64,000 nt of DNA from Pomphorhynchus laevis (Eukaryota > Acanthocephala > Palaeacanthocephala > Echinorhynchida > Pomphorhynchidae): NCBI GenBank assembly GCA_012934845.2, contig WNNJ02003631.1, forward strand, positions 1 to 64,000. The letters are read 5' to 3'. Position 1 is the first letter of the stretch, and every line of letters begins with the position of its first letter. Below the pieces are notes generated by a model. That model was not told the origin of the DNA. It saw nothing but the letters and a program-made list of their open reading frames with translations, and did no database searches. Made by a program: the position numbers and the translations under genes. Shown piece after piece: positions 1-10,283 of the stretch.

Positions 1-603
1 TATAAATTAATATTAATTAATTGATAATTATTAATTATAATTATTTATTATTACAATAAATAATTATTAATAATTATTTAAATTATTATACTTTTATTAA
101 AAGTATAATAAAAAAGTATAATTAAAACAGTGATACAAATCTTGAAGCGCTTGTTGCATCTATGGAGACGCAAATATGGCTGTAGAACGTATTGAAGACT
201 CTTGGCCTTTATTAAAATTATTATACTTTTATTAAAATTATTATACTTAATCTCTTTTCTTTTTATTGTAATATTTTTGTACTGGCGATTTCAATAACTT
301 TAAAATAATAACAGCATATAAAAGTGCGAAACAACAATTAAATAACTTATTGATATTGAAAGCCTTTTAAAATAAATGATTTATTAACTATTAACAATTA
401 AATAAAATATTTGGAATTTCTAGTATTGTCATAATAAACGAGCCACAAGCTGTAACAGAAATGAACCTTATTCGGAACCAAAAAGAAATAAATTATATTA
501 TAAAAAGAATCTATTTCAATGGACAATATCACCATCATCGAGTGTTTGAACATAATAATAACGATCATAGTAATCATTAAAAATTTTATTATGATTAAAG
601 TAA
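1..603. other. AT-rich intergenic DNA
   Basis: Very AT-rich sequence with short repeated runs, including two copies of a TTATACTTTTATTAAAA-type motif near 90-110 and 220-240. A short GC-richer stretch at about 140-210 is open in one frame but too short to assign. No gene is recognised. Confidence 0.5.
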
Positions 604-933
604 TCGGGAATACTCGACCAGCATACACTTACTCTATGATCTTTCGACTTTGGAGTCTCATCAGTAGGAGGCTGCTGCACAACTGGATTGAAGTGCAGCA
701 ACCCTAGAAAGCTCAATAAGTCCTTCTAGTAAATTTCCATGTACTAGGAATTAACTAGTATTTGGTGTTCATTCTACCAGGTGTTAGTTCCTAGTACATG
801 GATGTGTATTAGAAAGACTTATTAAGAGGTTTGAGGGTGCTGCACTTCAATCTAATTGTGCAGCAGCCTTCTACTGATAAAACTCAAAAGTCGAAACAGC
901 ATAGAGTTAGTGTATGCTGTTTGAGTCTTCCCA
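604..933. repeat. Foldback repeat with ~150-bp arms
   Basis: The left arm (about 604-755) is the imperfect reverse complement of the right arm (about 782-933), with a spacer of about 26 bp. Both arms carry the blocks CAGCATACACT, GGCTGCTGCACAA, TTGAAGTGCAGCA and CCATGTACTAGGAA. By eye the arms match at roughly 80%. A further partial copy of the spacer-proximal block (CCTAGTACATGGATGTGT) lies at about 1106-1125. This looks like a foldback or MITE-like non-autonomous element. No transposase and no clear target duplication were found. Confidence 0.7.
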
Positions 934-1516
934 ATTCTTTCAATAAGAATAAAAATTGGCGGGAAAAGTAAGTCATTTGCTTCATTACCATTTGCAATAA
1001 AAGAGCTTGGTGTATGCGCTCGATAAGAGTGCTTTTAATTTCTAATTGGTAGGTATTTGTAAGCGAATTATTCGTGAAGGAATACTCTCACCTGTGGTAA
1101 TTCCTAGTACATGGATGTGTAATAGAAGGACTAATTGATATACAATCCGAATTTATAAAGTAAAAAATATACATTCACATGAAAGAATACGTTAGTTTAT
1201 ACGCAATAGTTTAAAAATTTAAATTTAAAATGTGAATTTGAATTAAATTAATAAAAAGTTAAATTAAATTAATAATATATTAAATAAAGGAAATTTATTA
1301 AAAATATAAAATATCTGTAAAATACTTATGAAATATCTGTTGTATATTTATAACATTTCTGATTTGCAGAAATTTCGATTTTACAAAGCCCTATTTGCAG
1401 TATTTCTTGCATTTAATGGGTTTATTGTATGAAATCAATAATTAATAAAATAATTTAATAATTAAAACAAATTTAAAAAATTAAAAACATTTAAAACAAA
1501 GTAAACAAAAAATTAC
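934..1516. other. AT-rich non-coding stretch
   Basis: Apart from the partial foldback-arm copy near 1100-1130, this is AT-rich DNA with no recognisable gene. Confidence 0.4.
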
Positions 1517-1705
1517 CTTACGTCACTTGAAGACTGCTTTTCATCTAAGTTCTTAAATGCAATTGATGAAATACAGCTTGTGAACCGTAAATAATACTCA
1601 CCTCACTTTCAGCACCACTACTAAAGTCCATTGTATCATCTTGATCCGATGGCAGACTTAATACAGGTCGCAAGCGAGCATGAATCTTATATTGGCATTT
1701 GTTTT
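1517..1705 (-). CDS. Two candidate exons, unassigned
   Basis: Reading the minus strand, a CAACAG acceptor opens a 104-nt exon (1705-1602) that ends at a good GTGAGT donor. It encodes a basic start (KIHARLRPVL) followed by an acidic, serine-rich end (DDTMDFSSGAESE). A second 35-nt exon (1551-1517) keeps the frame (NLDEKQSSSDVR) and ends at GTAATT. Its acceptor, TTTAAG, is weak. The strand is the same as the SMARCC gene whose exon 4 lies 5.9 kb upstream, and SMARCC proteins have a charged linker at about this position, so these could be later SMARCC exons. The phase does not join exon 4 directly, so at least one more exon would be needed. No domain is recognised. Confidence 0.3.
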
Positions 1706-2239
1706 CTGTTGAAAACTAAAAGCAAAATTCCGAGATGGTTCGTTTACTAAATTATGAGATCTATATATACTTACAAAGATATATATACTTTATATCCTAA
1801 TTTATTTAATAGCAGATTATATTCTTATTTAATACGAGATTATTACAAGTTGGTTTATAACAGAAACTATTTGAGGTATTAATAAAAATAACGCGGTTGG
1901 TATCCGTGGGATATTAAAAAAAATCGATCATACGGACATGTAAATATAACTTATTACAAATACGATTAAATAAAAACATTTTTGTTTTTGCATAGTTACT
2001 GTTTATTATCTATGCATTATTATAGTCAATAACGTATTCTATTGTACATTTATGAGATACATAAGAATGTATGTAATATTCTGATATTTAATAAATATGA
2101 TTAAAATCATATTTATTTACAAATCTACATGTAATATAAAATAATTATACGATTATAATTATATCAGGTTCTTTATAGTTTCATGTCGTTTTTGATATTT
2201 CATACCGTTTTTGAAACATTAAAATATCCCGCGTTTAGA

Positions 2240-3235
2240 TGATAATATCAAGAATTAAAATTATTGATTTTGAGATGAAGCTTCAACACGATTTGTTGAT
2301 GATATTATGGAGATGGATTTTTACAATGCTTGGTTTAATTCGATGTTTGAAAGAACTATACTGGAAGTATTGTAGAATACTTCCAATACTTCTAATGGTG
2401 TTTTTGAAGCTGATAAAGAATTCAAGGGTGTGTAGTTGTGGGATGAGTATGACTCTGATCAAAAAGAAGGATACCATATATGGCTATATATTGGTTGTAG
2501 GATTTCATCTGATAGAAAAGAATTATCTGTAAGACAAGAATCATCTCTACAGGATTTAAAATATCCTTTGAAGATAACATGTTGTTTTGTTTGTGGACTA
2601 ATAATGATGTACAGAATTTTATATATTCCTACATAAAATTTAAGAATGGTGTTTAATGTGTCGTATTGTTTGTCATTAGGCACTTTATAATTTAATTTAA
2701 GACTTGGAGGTATAAATGCCAATGACTCGCCTAGTGGTATAAATATATGAGTTTTTATCTTTAGACGAAAGTATAATGTAGGACGCCATGTAGAAGCTCA
2801 GTGTTTGTTTGACCTTATCAAGAGAGGAACTAGAAAATGTATCCTGGTTCCAGTGCCATATAAGAGTGCTTTGACGTTCATACCCGTTATAGAAACATGT
2901 ATAGCTTTAGTAACTTTAATAATAAGTGATAAGTGAAGGTCATATGCACGACTAGAAGATAGTCACGACTTTGAACATAAAAATGTTTAACACTTTTTTA
3001 ATTTTGATTTACAATTTTATGATTTAAACCCAACATATCAAAAGTTTATGGTCTTACGCAAATAATAAAGTTGAAGTCTCGATATAGAACTAATAAAACT
3101 CAATATAGAACTAACAAAAAGTTGGAGGGTTATCTGACTGAATTTATGTTTAAACATGGAAACTCATTAATAGAAAACGGGTTAACCATTTTTAATATTG
3201 CTGACTTCTCTGTATTATTAAATAAGTTTACTTGA
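2240..3235 (+). pseudogene. Merlin (IS1595/IS1016-type) transposase remnant
   Basis: The plus strand holds a broken DDE transposase spread over all three frames. In order: an N-terminal block near 2495-2570 reading SDRKELSVRQESSLQDLKY, like the basic region of IS1595-type proteins; a core block near 2765-2905 reading FRRKYNVGRHVEA then RGTRKCILVPVPYKSALTF; a fragment near 2920-2990 reading ISD and later HDFEHKNV; and a tail near 3085-3165 reading KTQYRTNKKLEGYLTEFMF, which matches the family's conserved C-terminus. Several stops and frameshifts separate the blocks, so it cannot make a transposase. The family assignment rests on this ordered series of motifs and on the fitting terminal repeats. 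Confidence 0.75.
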
Positions 3236-3272
3236 TCATAAATAGTTTTAAAACCATGTATAAAAGTACAAT

Positions 3273-4898
3273 TCAGGTCAACAAGATATAATATAAATTA
3301 TTTAGTGTGAGCTCTTCACAATTCCGCCACGAGCGGCTTGTGTCCAAGCTCGCCACATCCTCCCCGCCGGCGTCTACCTGGCTTGTCTCCTTTGCCGTAT
3401 TTGCAGCTGATTCGGTTGGCGCGTCCAATGCTTGCAACGGAACCCCACATGATTCGCTTTCGACTGATGATAGTCGAGTTAATATACCAGCGATATCATT
3501 GTATGGTTCAGTATTGAACATACGACGCTTCGGTGTTTCCATTATCGTCTGTGGGGCATCAGATAGTAGGTGGTTGCGTCTATTCAACGACGCTAAGATT
3601 GCCCGAGCATTTCCGCGCATGAGGGCCAACGATGCTCTTTGAAATAGGTGATCTACCGTTTTATGATATTCGATCCCAGTTGTGGCGGATATCTGTCTTG
3701 CTATCGATCGCATGAGACGTTCGCCTTGGTCGTTCCAGCCCCCATACGTCTCTACTACTGCCGGTATAAATTGATAACCAGCGGACTCCATACGTGCTCT
3801 ATACTTCCTCTCCTTGACATTGACTGCATACATTGTCGCTGCATAGCCTGGCGTTATCGATGCGTTTGCTATGTACGCTGATTGTTGTGGATGTGTTACA
3901 GCGAAATCAACTGCACGAGGAGGGTCCCCATGAATCAAAACGTCTGCAGGTCGTTCACGAAGGTCTGGTATAAGGTTCCTTACCTCCAAAGCGACATGCA
4001 TTCCTGCAGATTGAGCGGCATGAAAGACCACATCGCGAATTCCGTTGTGTCGCAGTCCCGGGTAACCCCCATATTGGCAGGTCAGCGCATGTAGGCCGAC
4101 TGAATCAGCGGGGAGAAAGCATCGCCCACACCGATCTCCAGGTGAAAATAGAGGCGCACCAAGCCAAAATCGAGTTAAGGCGCAAAACTGCGAAGGGGGA
4201 ATGTCCATTCCGAGCGCTTTATTTGGGACCACTCGTAACCAGGAACTGGCGTGAGGGCGTGACACAGCCAGCAATCGAGCTCTGTTGAAGTGGTGAACGT
4301 CCGTAAGCATTTGCTCGTGAACTTTATTATCGAGGAGCATTGATAGCTTGTGTTGACTGTCAGATTGCATTATTGGTGGTGATTCATGTAGTGAAGATAA
4401 TCTCTCGATAAAGTCAGATAGTCCTGGGAAAGTATTGACAGAAAGTCCCCATTCGGCACATACCCTTTGTACACTGGCAATGTACGCACAAGGTGCATGC
4501 TTCACAGTTTCGCGGATCCCGAAGCCACCCAACCTTAAAGGAAGCGTAATTTGGGTTCGTATCTGAGGGTTTAGCTGGACAGACGTCATCTCGCTAAAAG
4601 CGGAAATGGTCGAATCATCAAAACTTTTGTAAAACGTGTTGCCATAATCAGGATCAATCGTTCTCATCAGGTGGTTTATTTTCGGGGCACTGGCGCAATG
4701 TCGCAGTAGTAAGTAAGCGACCTGTGTATCAGGAATGGTTGTTATCAAATCGATTTGACTTCTTAATTTTGGCAAATTTACTCTCATCAGCTGATCATTA
4801 ACGAAATCTTGGCACCCTATAGGTGTGCCGAGCAAGTAAAAATTTTTACTTTCATTAAGTATTGGTTGAGATGCACATGCCTCTGAGAAAGTTTGCAA
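3273..4898 (-). CDS. REL-LINE ORF, C-terminal zinc and nuclease-like domain
   Basis: Open frame of 541 codons continuing the RT protein after a frameshift. The first ~200 residues are the thumb and linker that follow the polymerase domain (LGTPIGCQDF, then RLGGFGIRE). Near residue 255 a C-x2-C...H-x4-C zinc motif appears (CGRCFLPADSVGLHALTC). It is followed by GGYPGLRHNGIRD, RPADVLIHG and PRAVDFAVTHP, then KERKYRARM and PAVVETYGGW. This arrangement is typical of the C-terminus of REL-bearing LINEs, where the acidic residues of the RPADVL and AVDF blocks would belong to a PD-(D/E)XK-type nuclease that nicks the target. Catalysis is inferred from position only. The first codons overlap the end of the RT frame by 44 bp. 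Confidence 0.75.
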   Translation of the reverse strand: MQTFSEACASQPILNESKNFYLLGTPIGCQDFVNDQLMRVNLPKLRSQIDLITTIPDTQVAYLLLRHCASAPKINHLMRTIDPDYGNTFYKSFDDSTISAFSEMTSVQLNPQIRTQITLPLRLGGFGIRETVKHAPCAYIASVQRVCAEWGLSVNTFPGLSDFIERLSSLHESPPIMQSDSQHKLSMLLDNKVHEQMLTDVHHFNRARLLAVSRPHASSWLRVVPNKALGMDIPPSQFCALTRFWLGAPLFSPGDRCGRCFLPADSVGLHALTCQYGGYPGLRHNGIRDVVFHAAQSAGMHVALEVRNLIPDLRERPADVLIHGDPPRAVDFAVTHPQQSAYIANASITPGYAATMYAVNVKERKYRARMESAGYQFIPAVVETYGGWNDQGERLMRSIARQISATTGIEYHKTVDHLFQRASLALMRGNARAILASLNRRNHLLSDAPQTIMETPKRRMFNTEPYNDIAGILTRLSSVESESCGVPLQALDAPTESAANTAKETSQVDAGGEDVASLDTSRSWRNCEELTLNNLYYILLT

Positions 4899-5853
4899 GG
4901 CTACGGCAGAAGCCTATAATCTCGGTCTTTTGCCAGTTAAGGTCCAAAAGGGGTAGAGCAAACTCTCTTTCTAGGTAAGCCAGCGCATCAGCTACTGCTG
5001 TGGGATGCCCTCCGATTATGCCGTCATCCAAATACCAGCGGTTTAAATGTATTCCATGTAAGCAACCAACCAAAGTGATGCAATCATGAATTGCCAATGA
5101 AAATAGAGACGGTGCTAAGGGATCTCCTTGTTGTAGGCCTTGGCATGATCGAAGGGGCTCCAAATTTCCGAATCGAAGCAATGATGGCTCGGAGTAGCAG
5201 TATCTCAACCACGACATTAATTGCGGGACAGATCGTTGAATTACACTGAATATGGCATGTCGGCTGATAGAATTGAAAGCATTCCTGAGATCGACCTTAG
5301 CCCACACCCAGTCATCCTTATCGCGTCGTCGAGTGTGTTCATCTCTCACAATGTGTATTATGCTATCAACCCCGTTTTTAGTTGCTACACCGAGCTGAGT
5401 TGGTTGCAACACTGACAAAAAGACTGTGCTGAGTTTACGACATGCACATTTTGAGCAGAGTCGTCTAAGCGTTTCCCCGACCGCGATAGGACGCACTCCA
5501 TCGGGTTCTTTCACAAGTGCAATCAGATTCGCACCACATAAGTATCTGGCCACAGATTCATGTCCTCCCCCACCCAAAAGGGTGTTCACAAGGGACGTAA
5601 TTCGCTGCAAAAACGATCCAGACAAATCTGATGTTAGTAAATCTTGTAAATGCTCTGGGCGAAGTCCTAGGCAGCCGGACGCTGACGTCGAGGGAAATGA
5701 GAAAATGGCTGCCCTCACGAGACTGCAATCCACAATCAAAGAATTGACTTGAAAGCCAGCATCAAGGCAAGTATCCGATTGTAAACGATAAATCCCGTTT
5801 TGTGAGTATAGATTAAGCAGTTTTTCACGAACTGTCTCATTGACCGGGGCCAA
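4855..5853 (-). CDS. REL-LINE reverse transcriptase ORF
   Basis: Open frame of 332 codons holding the polymerase palm and fingers. Visible RT blocks, in order: DGVRPIAVGETLRRL (motif 2-like), KVDLRNAFNSISR (motif A with catalytic Asp), QGLQQGDPLAPSLFS (motif B), RWYLDDGIIGG (motif C, YLDD, both catalytic Asp present) and LNWQKTEIIGF (motif D/E region). The enzyme copies its own RNA at a nicked target. The frame ends soon after motif E because of a frameshift into the next ORF. Lack of the upstream join to the PHD ORF suggests at least one more lesion. The catalytic residues look intact, so the insertion may be fairly young. Confidence 0.85.
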   Translation of the reverse strand: MAPVNETVREKLLNLYSQNGIYRLQSDTCLDAGFQVNSLIVDCSLVRAAIFSFPSTSASGCLGLRPEHLQDLLTSDLSGSFLQRITSLVNTLLGGGGHESVARYLCGANLIALVKEPDGVRPIAVGETLRRLCSKCACRKLSTVFLSVLQPTQLGVATKNGVDSIIHIVRDEHTRRRDKDDWVWAKVDLRNAFNSISRHAIFSVIQRSVPQLMSWLRYCYSEPSLLRFGNLEPLRSCQGLQQGDPLAPSLFSLAIHDCITLVGCLHGIHLNRWYLDDGIIGGHPTAVADALAYLEREFALPLLDLNWQKTEIIGFCRSLANFLRGMCISTNT

Positions 5854-5956
5854 TCCATTACAACAGTCTTTTCATCGCTTTTCCGTAGTTGCCACATCGA
5901 GCAAGAGCCACAGCTGAGTTAGTAGGGACATCTGCGGCGCGCGAAGCTTCGTAAGG

Positions 5957-6544
5957 TTAGGCGAGACTGGCAATAAGTTGCTCCAAAGGTGTGGAGGTGT
6001 ACCGGCACAAGCTTTCTTTCATGTGACTTGCATTATTGCGCTGTGCACGCTGTGATGAGGACCTCTCGATATGAGTTGCAAAACATATCTTTGGGAACAA
6101 TAGTAGACGTACCCATGAATCCTCTGTATTCAAAGAAAGTGCGTCCTTTATTAAATCTGACATTATTTGTGCTGCCATTCCGCGTATTCGTGTAGGCAAA
6201 CGAACTACAGTGCCTGATTGTCTTCTCCATCCCTGATGTAGACAATCGGTAGCAAGAGTATCCGGTGTTGAAGCTCCAATTGTATGCTCAGGCTCAACGC
6301 ACTGTTCATTTTGAGCCAAACATGCGCGGCAAACCCACTTGGGAATTATTGCAGCTTGCTTCTTGGTCAGGCCAACACAAGATAAGTGGTGCCACGTAGA
6401 ACATGTATCACATTCTATCAGGACCTTAAGCCGATTTATCTTCATGCATATTGGGCATCTGCTCGTATCCGCTACGTTCGCATTTTCTTGCAAATGGCTA
6501 CAGCCATTCGCCTTTAGTGTGCTGCAGTCGTGCGATAATTCCAT
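5957..6544 (-). CDS. REL-LINE N-terminal PHD-finger ORF
   Basis: Open frame of 195 codons at the 5' end of the LINE. A C4HC3 PHD-type finger lies at residues 30-75: C30-x2-C33, C45-x2-C48, H53-x2-C56, C72-x2-C75, with the family's tryptophan at W70 two residues before the last pair. PHD fingers usually read histone tails. In a LINE this could guide the nucleoprotein to chromatin, which is inference. The rest of the ORF is poorly conserved and has no recognised domain. It ends about 100 bp before the RT frame, with a change of frame, so the original product was probably one polyprotein. The start is the first Met of the frame. Confidence 0.7.
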   Translation of the reverse strand: MELSHDCSTLKANGCSHLQENANVADTSRCPICMKINRLKVLIECDTCSTWHHLSCVGLTKKQAAIIPKWVCRACLAQNEQCVEPEHTIGASTPDTLATDCLHQGWRRQSGTVVRLPTRIRGMAAQIMSDLIKDALSLNTEDSWVRLLLFPKICFATHIERSSSQRAQRNNASHMKESLCRYTSTPLEQLIASLA

Positions 6545-6764
6545 ATATAATTATATTATATTATTTACATAATACATAATTATATTATTATATTAGATAA
6601 TTATATTAGATAATTATATTATTTACATTCTTTCTTTCTCAATTTTTAATTTTACAAAAACCGAATGAAATATCAAAAACGGCATGACAAGTCAAAAACG
6701 GATGAAATATCAAAAACAGCATGAAATGTTAAAGCGGCATGAAACCATAAATAACCTTATATAA

Positions 6765-7647
6765 TAATATTTTATTAAATTACATTTAATGCCTCCAATA
6801 TAAAATATGAAATTGTATCTAGTTTCTTCTATGGACTAAATGAGGCTTTTTGACGACAAGAAAACTAATATTGTATTTTAATGCTAGGATGATAAGCGTA
6901 ATAAATAACTGTAGAATAACTGTAGTTGAAAAGCACAAATCTACACCGAATTTATAAAACCCCATTTATTACAATTTTTGATAGAAAACAAAATTACATT
7001 AAATTTAATTTTGCATCTTTACGAGATGTGTTCTCACTCTTTAAGAAAATATGCTTTTTCAAATATTAATTAAAAATATATTTGTGGAAACGTTATGTCC
7101 CTTACATACTAACTCTATTCGTACCGTCGTCTCGGAATCAAATTTTCCTAATTTTCCCTATTTTTAAAGATTTTCAATTTCAAAAAAGGAAAGTCTTTGA
7201 AGCAAAATACGCGTTTTCGCTAGGTATGAAATCAATGAAACCATTAAAAATTATTTTAAAAAATGTACGCAAAATACGTATATAGTGATGATATAAGTAG
7301 ACACGTTAGGATATACATTAGTCGAAATGTTAGATTCATAACAGCTAAATAATTAATATTTTGTGTAAGCCAACTAATATTTAAGGAACTCGTTGACGGT
7401 GTAATTTTCAATTAGTATGATTTAGTTACTGATTTAGTTAGCGATTTATATTTAATAATATGCTGCAACAAAAGTCAGAAATATAGATAGCGACTAATTA
7501 GGTAAATGGAAAAATATTACTTAATATTGAATATTATTGAGAAATATTATTATTTTTTATAATAATATGATTTAAAAGTTACAAATCTTAAATTACAAAA
7601 AGTCGAATACAATTTAAAAAATTGAATTCAGTATAATAATTACTTAC
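6765..7647. other. AT-rich DNA downstream of SMARCC exon 4
   Basis: No conserved exon was recognised here. If the SMARCC gene continues, this stretch and the Merlin element belong to its fourth intron. Confidence 0.45.
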
Positions 7648-10283
7648 GAGATCTTCATCAATCTCGTAGTCCTCCTCGTTCATCCATTCATTAAAATAAT
7701 CTGTATCTAATATCCAATTGGCTGATACTTGCCATATTCCACAATTGTCATTGATCATTGGCTCCCCAAGAGAAGTAGTAAGCGACTTGATTAACCACTT
7801 ATCACAACTATCAGGGTGAAACCAAAAATGTACAAGAGTTTGGTCAAATTTTTGTTGAACAGCTCTCGCCCATACGCGCTCAGATGATCGTGGTAGCGAA
7901 TCCTCGCAAATAGGAAACACAACGTGATCTGCATCGTCTTCGGCTGTAGCAATGAAACCATTGTGTTTTTTAATAATCCTCTTCAGTTCATCTTGCATCT
8001 TATTAGATATTTCAGGTCGTAAATAACATGTAGGGTATACAAGACAATTGTTTTCTTTCAAATCGTTCACTATACGCTCAAATAGATCCAGATGTTTTTC
8101 AAATCGAGTAACACTAGACAAATCTATACGTTTCCTAAAAGATGCTAATTTTTTATTACAAATAATAAATAAAATTTAAATTTAATTTGAAATTTATTAA
8201 ATTTCAATTTGTAAGAATAACTAGTGAATAATCTTGAAACATATTTATTCATTATTCATTATTCATTATTTTATTAAACTCTTTTAAAATTAACAAAATT
8301 TAAACTGCGAAACATTAGAACCCGTACTTAAGAAATTCAATTGTTTGAACTATATATTATACACATTTAATCAATATTAATGTATTTGAAAAGTTAAAAA
8401 ATAGAAAATAATTCAAAGATTATAAAAATAATTTAAATTAATTATTAACATTTATCTAAAGGTATGCATATAGACTACACATAAGATACATACGAAGATA
8501 TGTATTTTAACATTATATTAATGTATTATAATGTATTTTAATACATTATATCTGTATTATATTTGTAGTATGATATAATATATCTGTATTATGTACTATA
8601 TATAATACATATACTACACATACGAAGATTATAATGAGTTTAATGAGTTTTTAAAAATGTTTTATATTTCAATGAATATAATGAATTTTCCTAAACTAAA
8701 GGTTTATAAAGATTTAAATATGAAAAGATAACAAAAATATAAAAAATATTTGAAAGCAGAATAATTTGTCGATAATTAAACAGAATTATATGTTAATTTT
8801 AGTAAATTAACAAATATTATTTGTTAGTAAATTTACATCTCCACTTTAAATAGACCAATCAAACTACATGACTGAATTCTAATTAATACCACTTACCATC
8901 CTTGCATGTACTTGTACTCATACAATATGGACAAAAGACGACAAAGGGCCCCGTCGGCTCTAAAATCCAGAAAGCATTCGACCTGCAAAACAATATAGCG
9001 ACACTGTATTTTAAAATAAACATTTTTAATGTACACAATTCAAATAAATTAATGTAGCTGCTCATTGATCAATACGGGTGATCATTTCGCAAAATGCTGC
9101 TTCAAATATTACAAGTTTTACACTTTTAGTATTTGAAATATTAAATATAAAGTAAATATCTGAATGTCTAAATTAATTATTAAATACTAAATTAATTATT
9201 TGCCGTTTATTGCTTTAAATTAAAATTCGAAAAGTTTTTTTTGTAGTGAAATCATAAAATAAATGCCAACCGCGAGTGTTCATTGATGATTTTCAAAATA
9301 TTTATTTCTAAAAATTGTGAATTTTATAAAATTTTGATTTTACCTTAACACAAATTTACTCTGTTAATCTTATAACAATCGCTAAAATAAAGCACACCAA
9401 ATAACTGAGTCTACTTACTTTATACAAGTTATAAATTAAAGATTAAAGATTTCATTCGTTTAATTTAGAATTAAGAATTATAATTATAATCAAAATAATA
9501 AATAATAAATATTAATTATTAATTATTCTGTTTAATATAGAATTTGGAATCATAATACGGTATGAGAAATATATTTTATCACAACAAATGAATCAGATCA
9601 GATAATTGAGTTTACGTATTTTAACGATATATAAATAAAAATAAAGATAAATAATTAATAATATATATCAATAAAATCAATTATTATTAATTAATATAAT
9701 TATTTAATTATTTAATCAATCAGATCAGCTAACTGAGTCTACGCATTTTAAAAAGTGAGTATACGTAATTTAAAAACTGAGTCTACGTAACTTAAATTAT
9801 ATTACTTTTGATATCTTGCCAACTTAAGTATTTAGTGTGAGATATAAGATGTAGATAAATCAAAAATAAAATTAATAAACTGAAAATTAATCCATAATAA
9901 AAATTAATTTAAAATAAAACTGTTCGATATTATAAAAATATAATAAGCCTATACTCAGCAAAATAAAACTATAAAACGACTTACAAAACGACTTACCGGG
10001 ATACGAGTAAAGTTGATCTTATTGTTCGATTGTACTCCGAAATGTCGATTTTGGAAATTAAGAAGCTGAACAACAAGTTGTGATAATGATTTTCCGGTAA
10101 TTTGATCATTTTCCGCAGCACACTGAAATATAAAAAGTAGTTGAAGGCAATTCTAACTACTTTTCCTAATTAGATAAAAACCTTTTTCTGATTCTTCACG
10201 AGCCATTTTTTAATATTTTCGAATTGCGATATAGTGTCTGCTCTTTCATAGAAAGACAAGTCTGGTTCTCCTATAATCTTCAT
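7648..10283 (-). CDS. SMARCC (BAF155/BAF170/Moira orthologue): SMARCC-type SWI/SNF complex subunit, first four coding exons
   Basis: Core scaffold subunit of the nuclear BAF/PBAF chromatin remodeller. Exons on the minus strand: E1 10283-10182 (34 codons, ADTISQFENIKKW), E2 10122-9997 (42 codons, GKSLSQLVVQLLNFQ), E3 8982-8897 (28 codons + 2 nt, CFLDFRADGALC, ending GW), E4 8134-7648 (1 nt + 162 codons, including NWILDTDYFNEWMNEEDYE). All phases join. Introns are 59, 1014 and 762 nt. Donors are GTAAGT except E1, which has GTTTTT. Together the ~266 residues align with the N-terminal region of human SMARCC1/2, including the tryptophan-rich WILDT-FNEWMNEEDYE hallmark. The SWIRM, SANT and leucine-zipper regions are not seen downstream, so the gene either has a long transposon-filled intron or is truncated. 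The start may lie in an earlier exon, because the frame stays open upstream of the ATG to a possible TAG acceptor. Confidence 0.9.

Larger units (their letters stand above)
3250..6570 (-). mobile_element. REL-LINE (PHD-RT-endonuclease non-LTR retrotransposon)
   Basis: This LINE lies on the minus strand inside the Merlin element. Its coding order is PHD finger protein, reverse transcriptase, then a C-terminal zinc motif with a nuclease-like domain. No APE-type endonuclease is visible, which places it with the restriction-like-endonuclease (REL) LINEs by domain content. Its GC content is clearly higher than that of the surrounding DNA. The coding region is interrupted between the PHD and RT parts (about 5957-5853) and shifts frame between the RT and C-terminal parts (4855-4898). 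Exact ends are uncertain: 5' near 6556-6575, 3' near 3235-3272. It inserted after the Merlin element was already present. Confidence 0.8.
2159..6764 (+). mobile_element. Merlin DNA transposon with nested REL-LINE
   Basis: The left terminal inverted repeat starts at 2167 with GGTTCTTTATAGTTTCATG. The reverse complement of the right end (6756 inward) reads GGTTATTTATGGTTTCATG. Both ends then carry variants of CATGCCGTTTTTGATATTTC, repeated several times at the right end. The flanks 2159-2166 (TTATATCA) and 6757-6764 (TTATATAA) match at 7 of 8 positions, the target-duplication size known for Merlin. The internal reading is an IS1595-type transposase (separate entry). A REL-LINE of about 3.3 kb fills the right part, so the original transposon was roughly 1.3 kb. 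Confidence 0.75.

Noticed and set aside
2283-2722. Minus-strand frames across the Merlin transposase
   Set aside because: Shadows of the plus-strand transposase remnant.
3307-4094. Plus-strand frames at 3307-3642, 3648-3881 and 3882-4094
   Set aside because: Antisense shadows of the REL-LINE C-terminal ORF.
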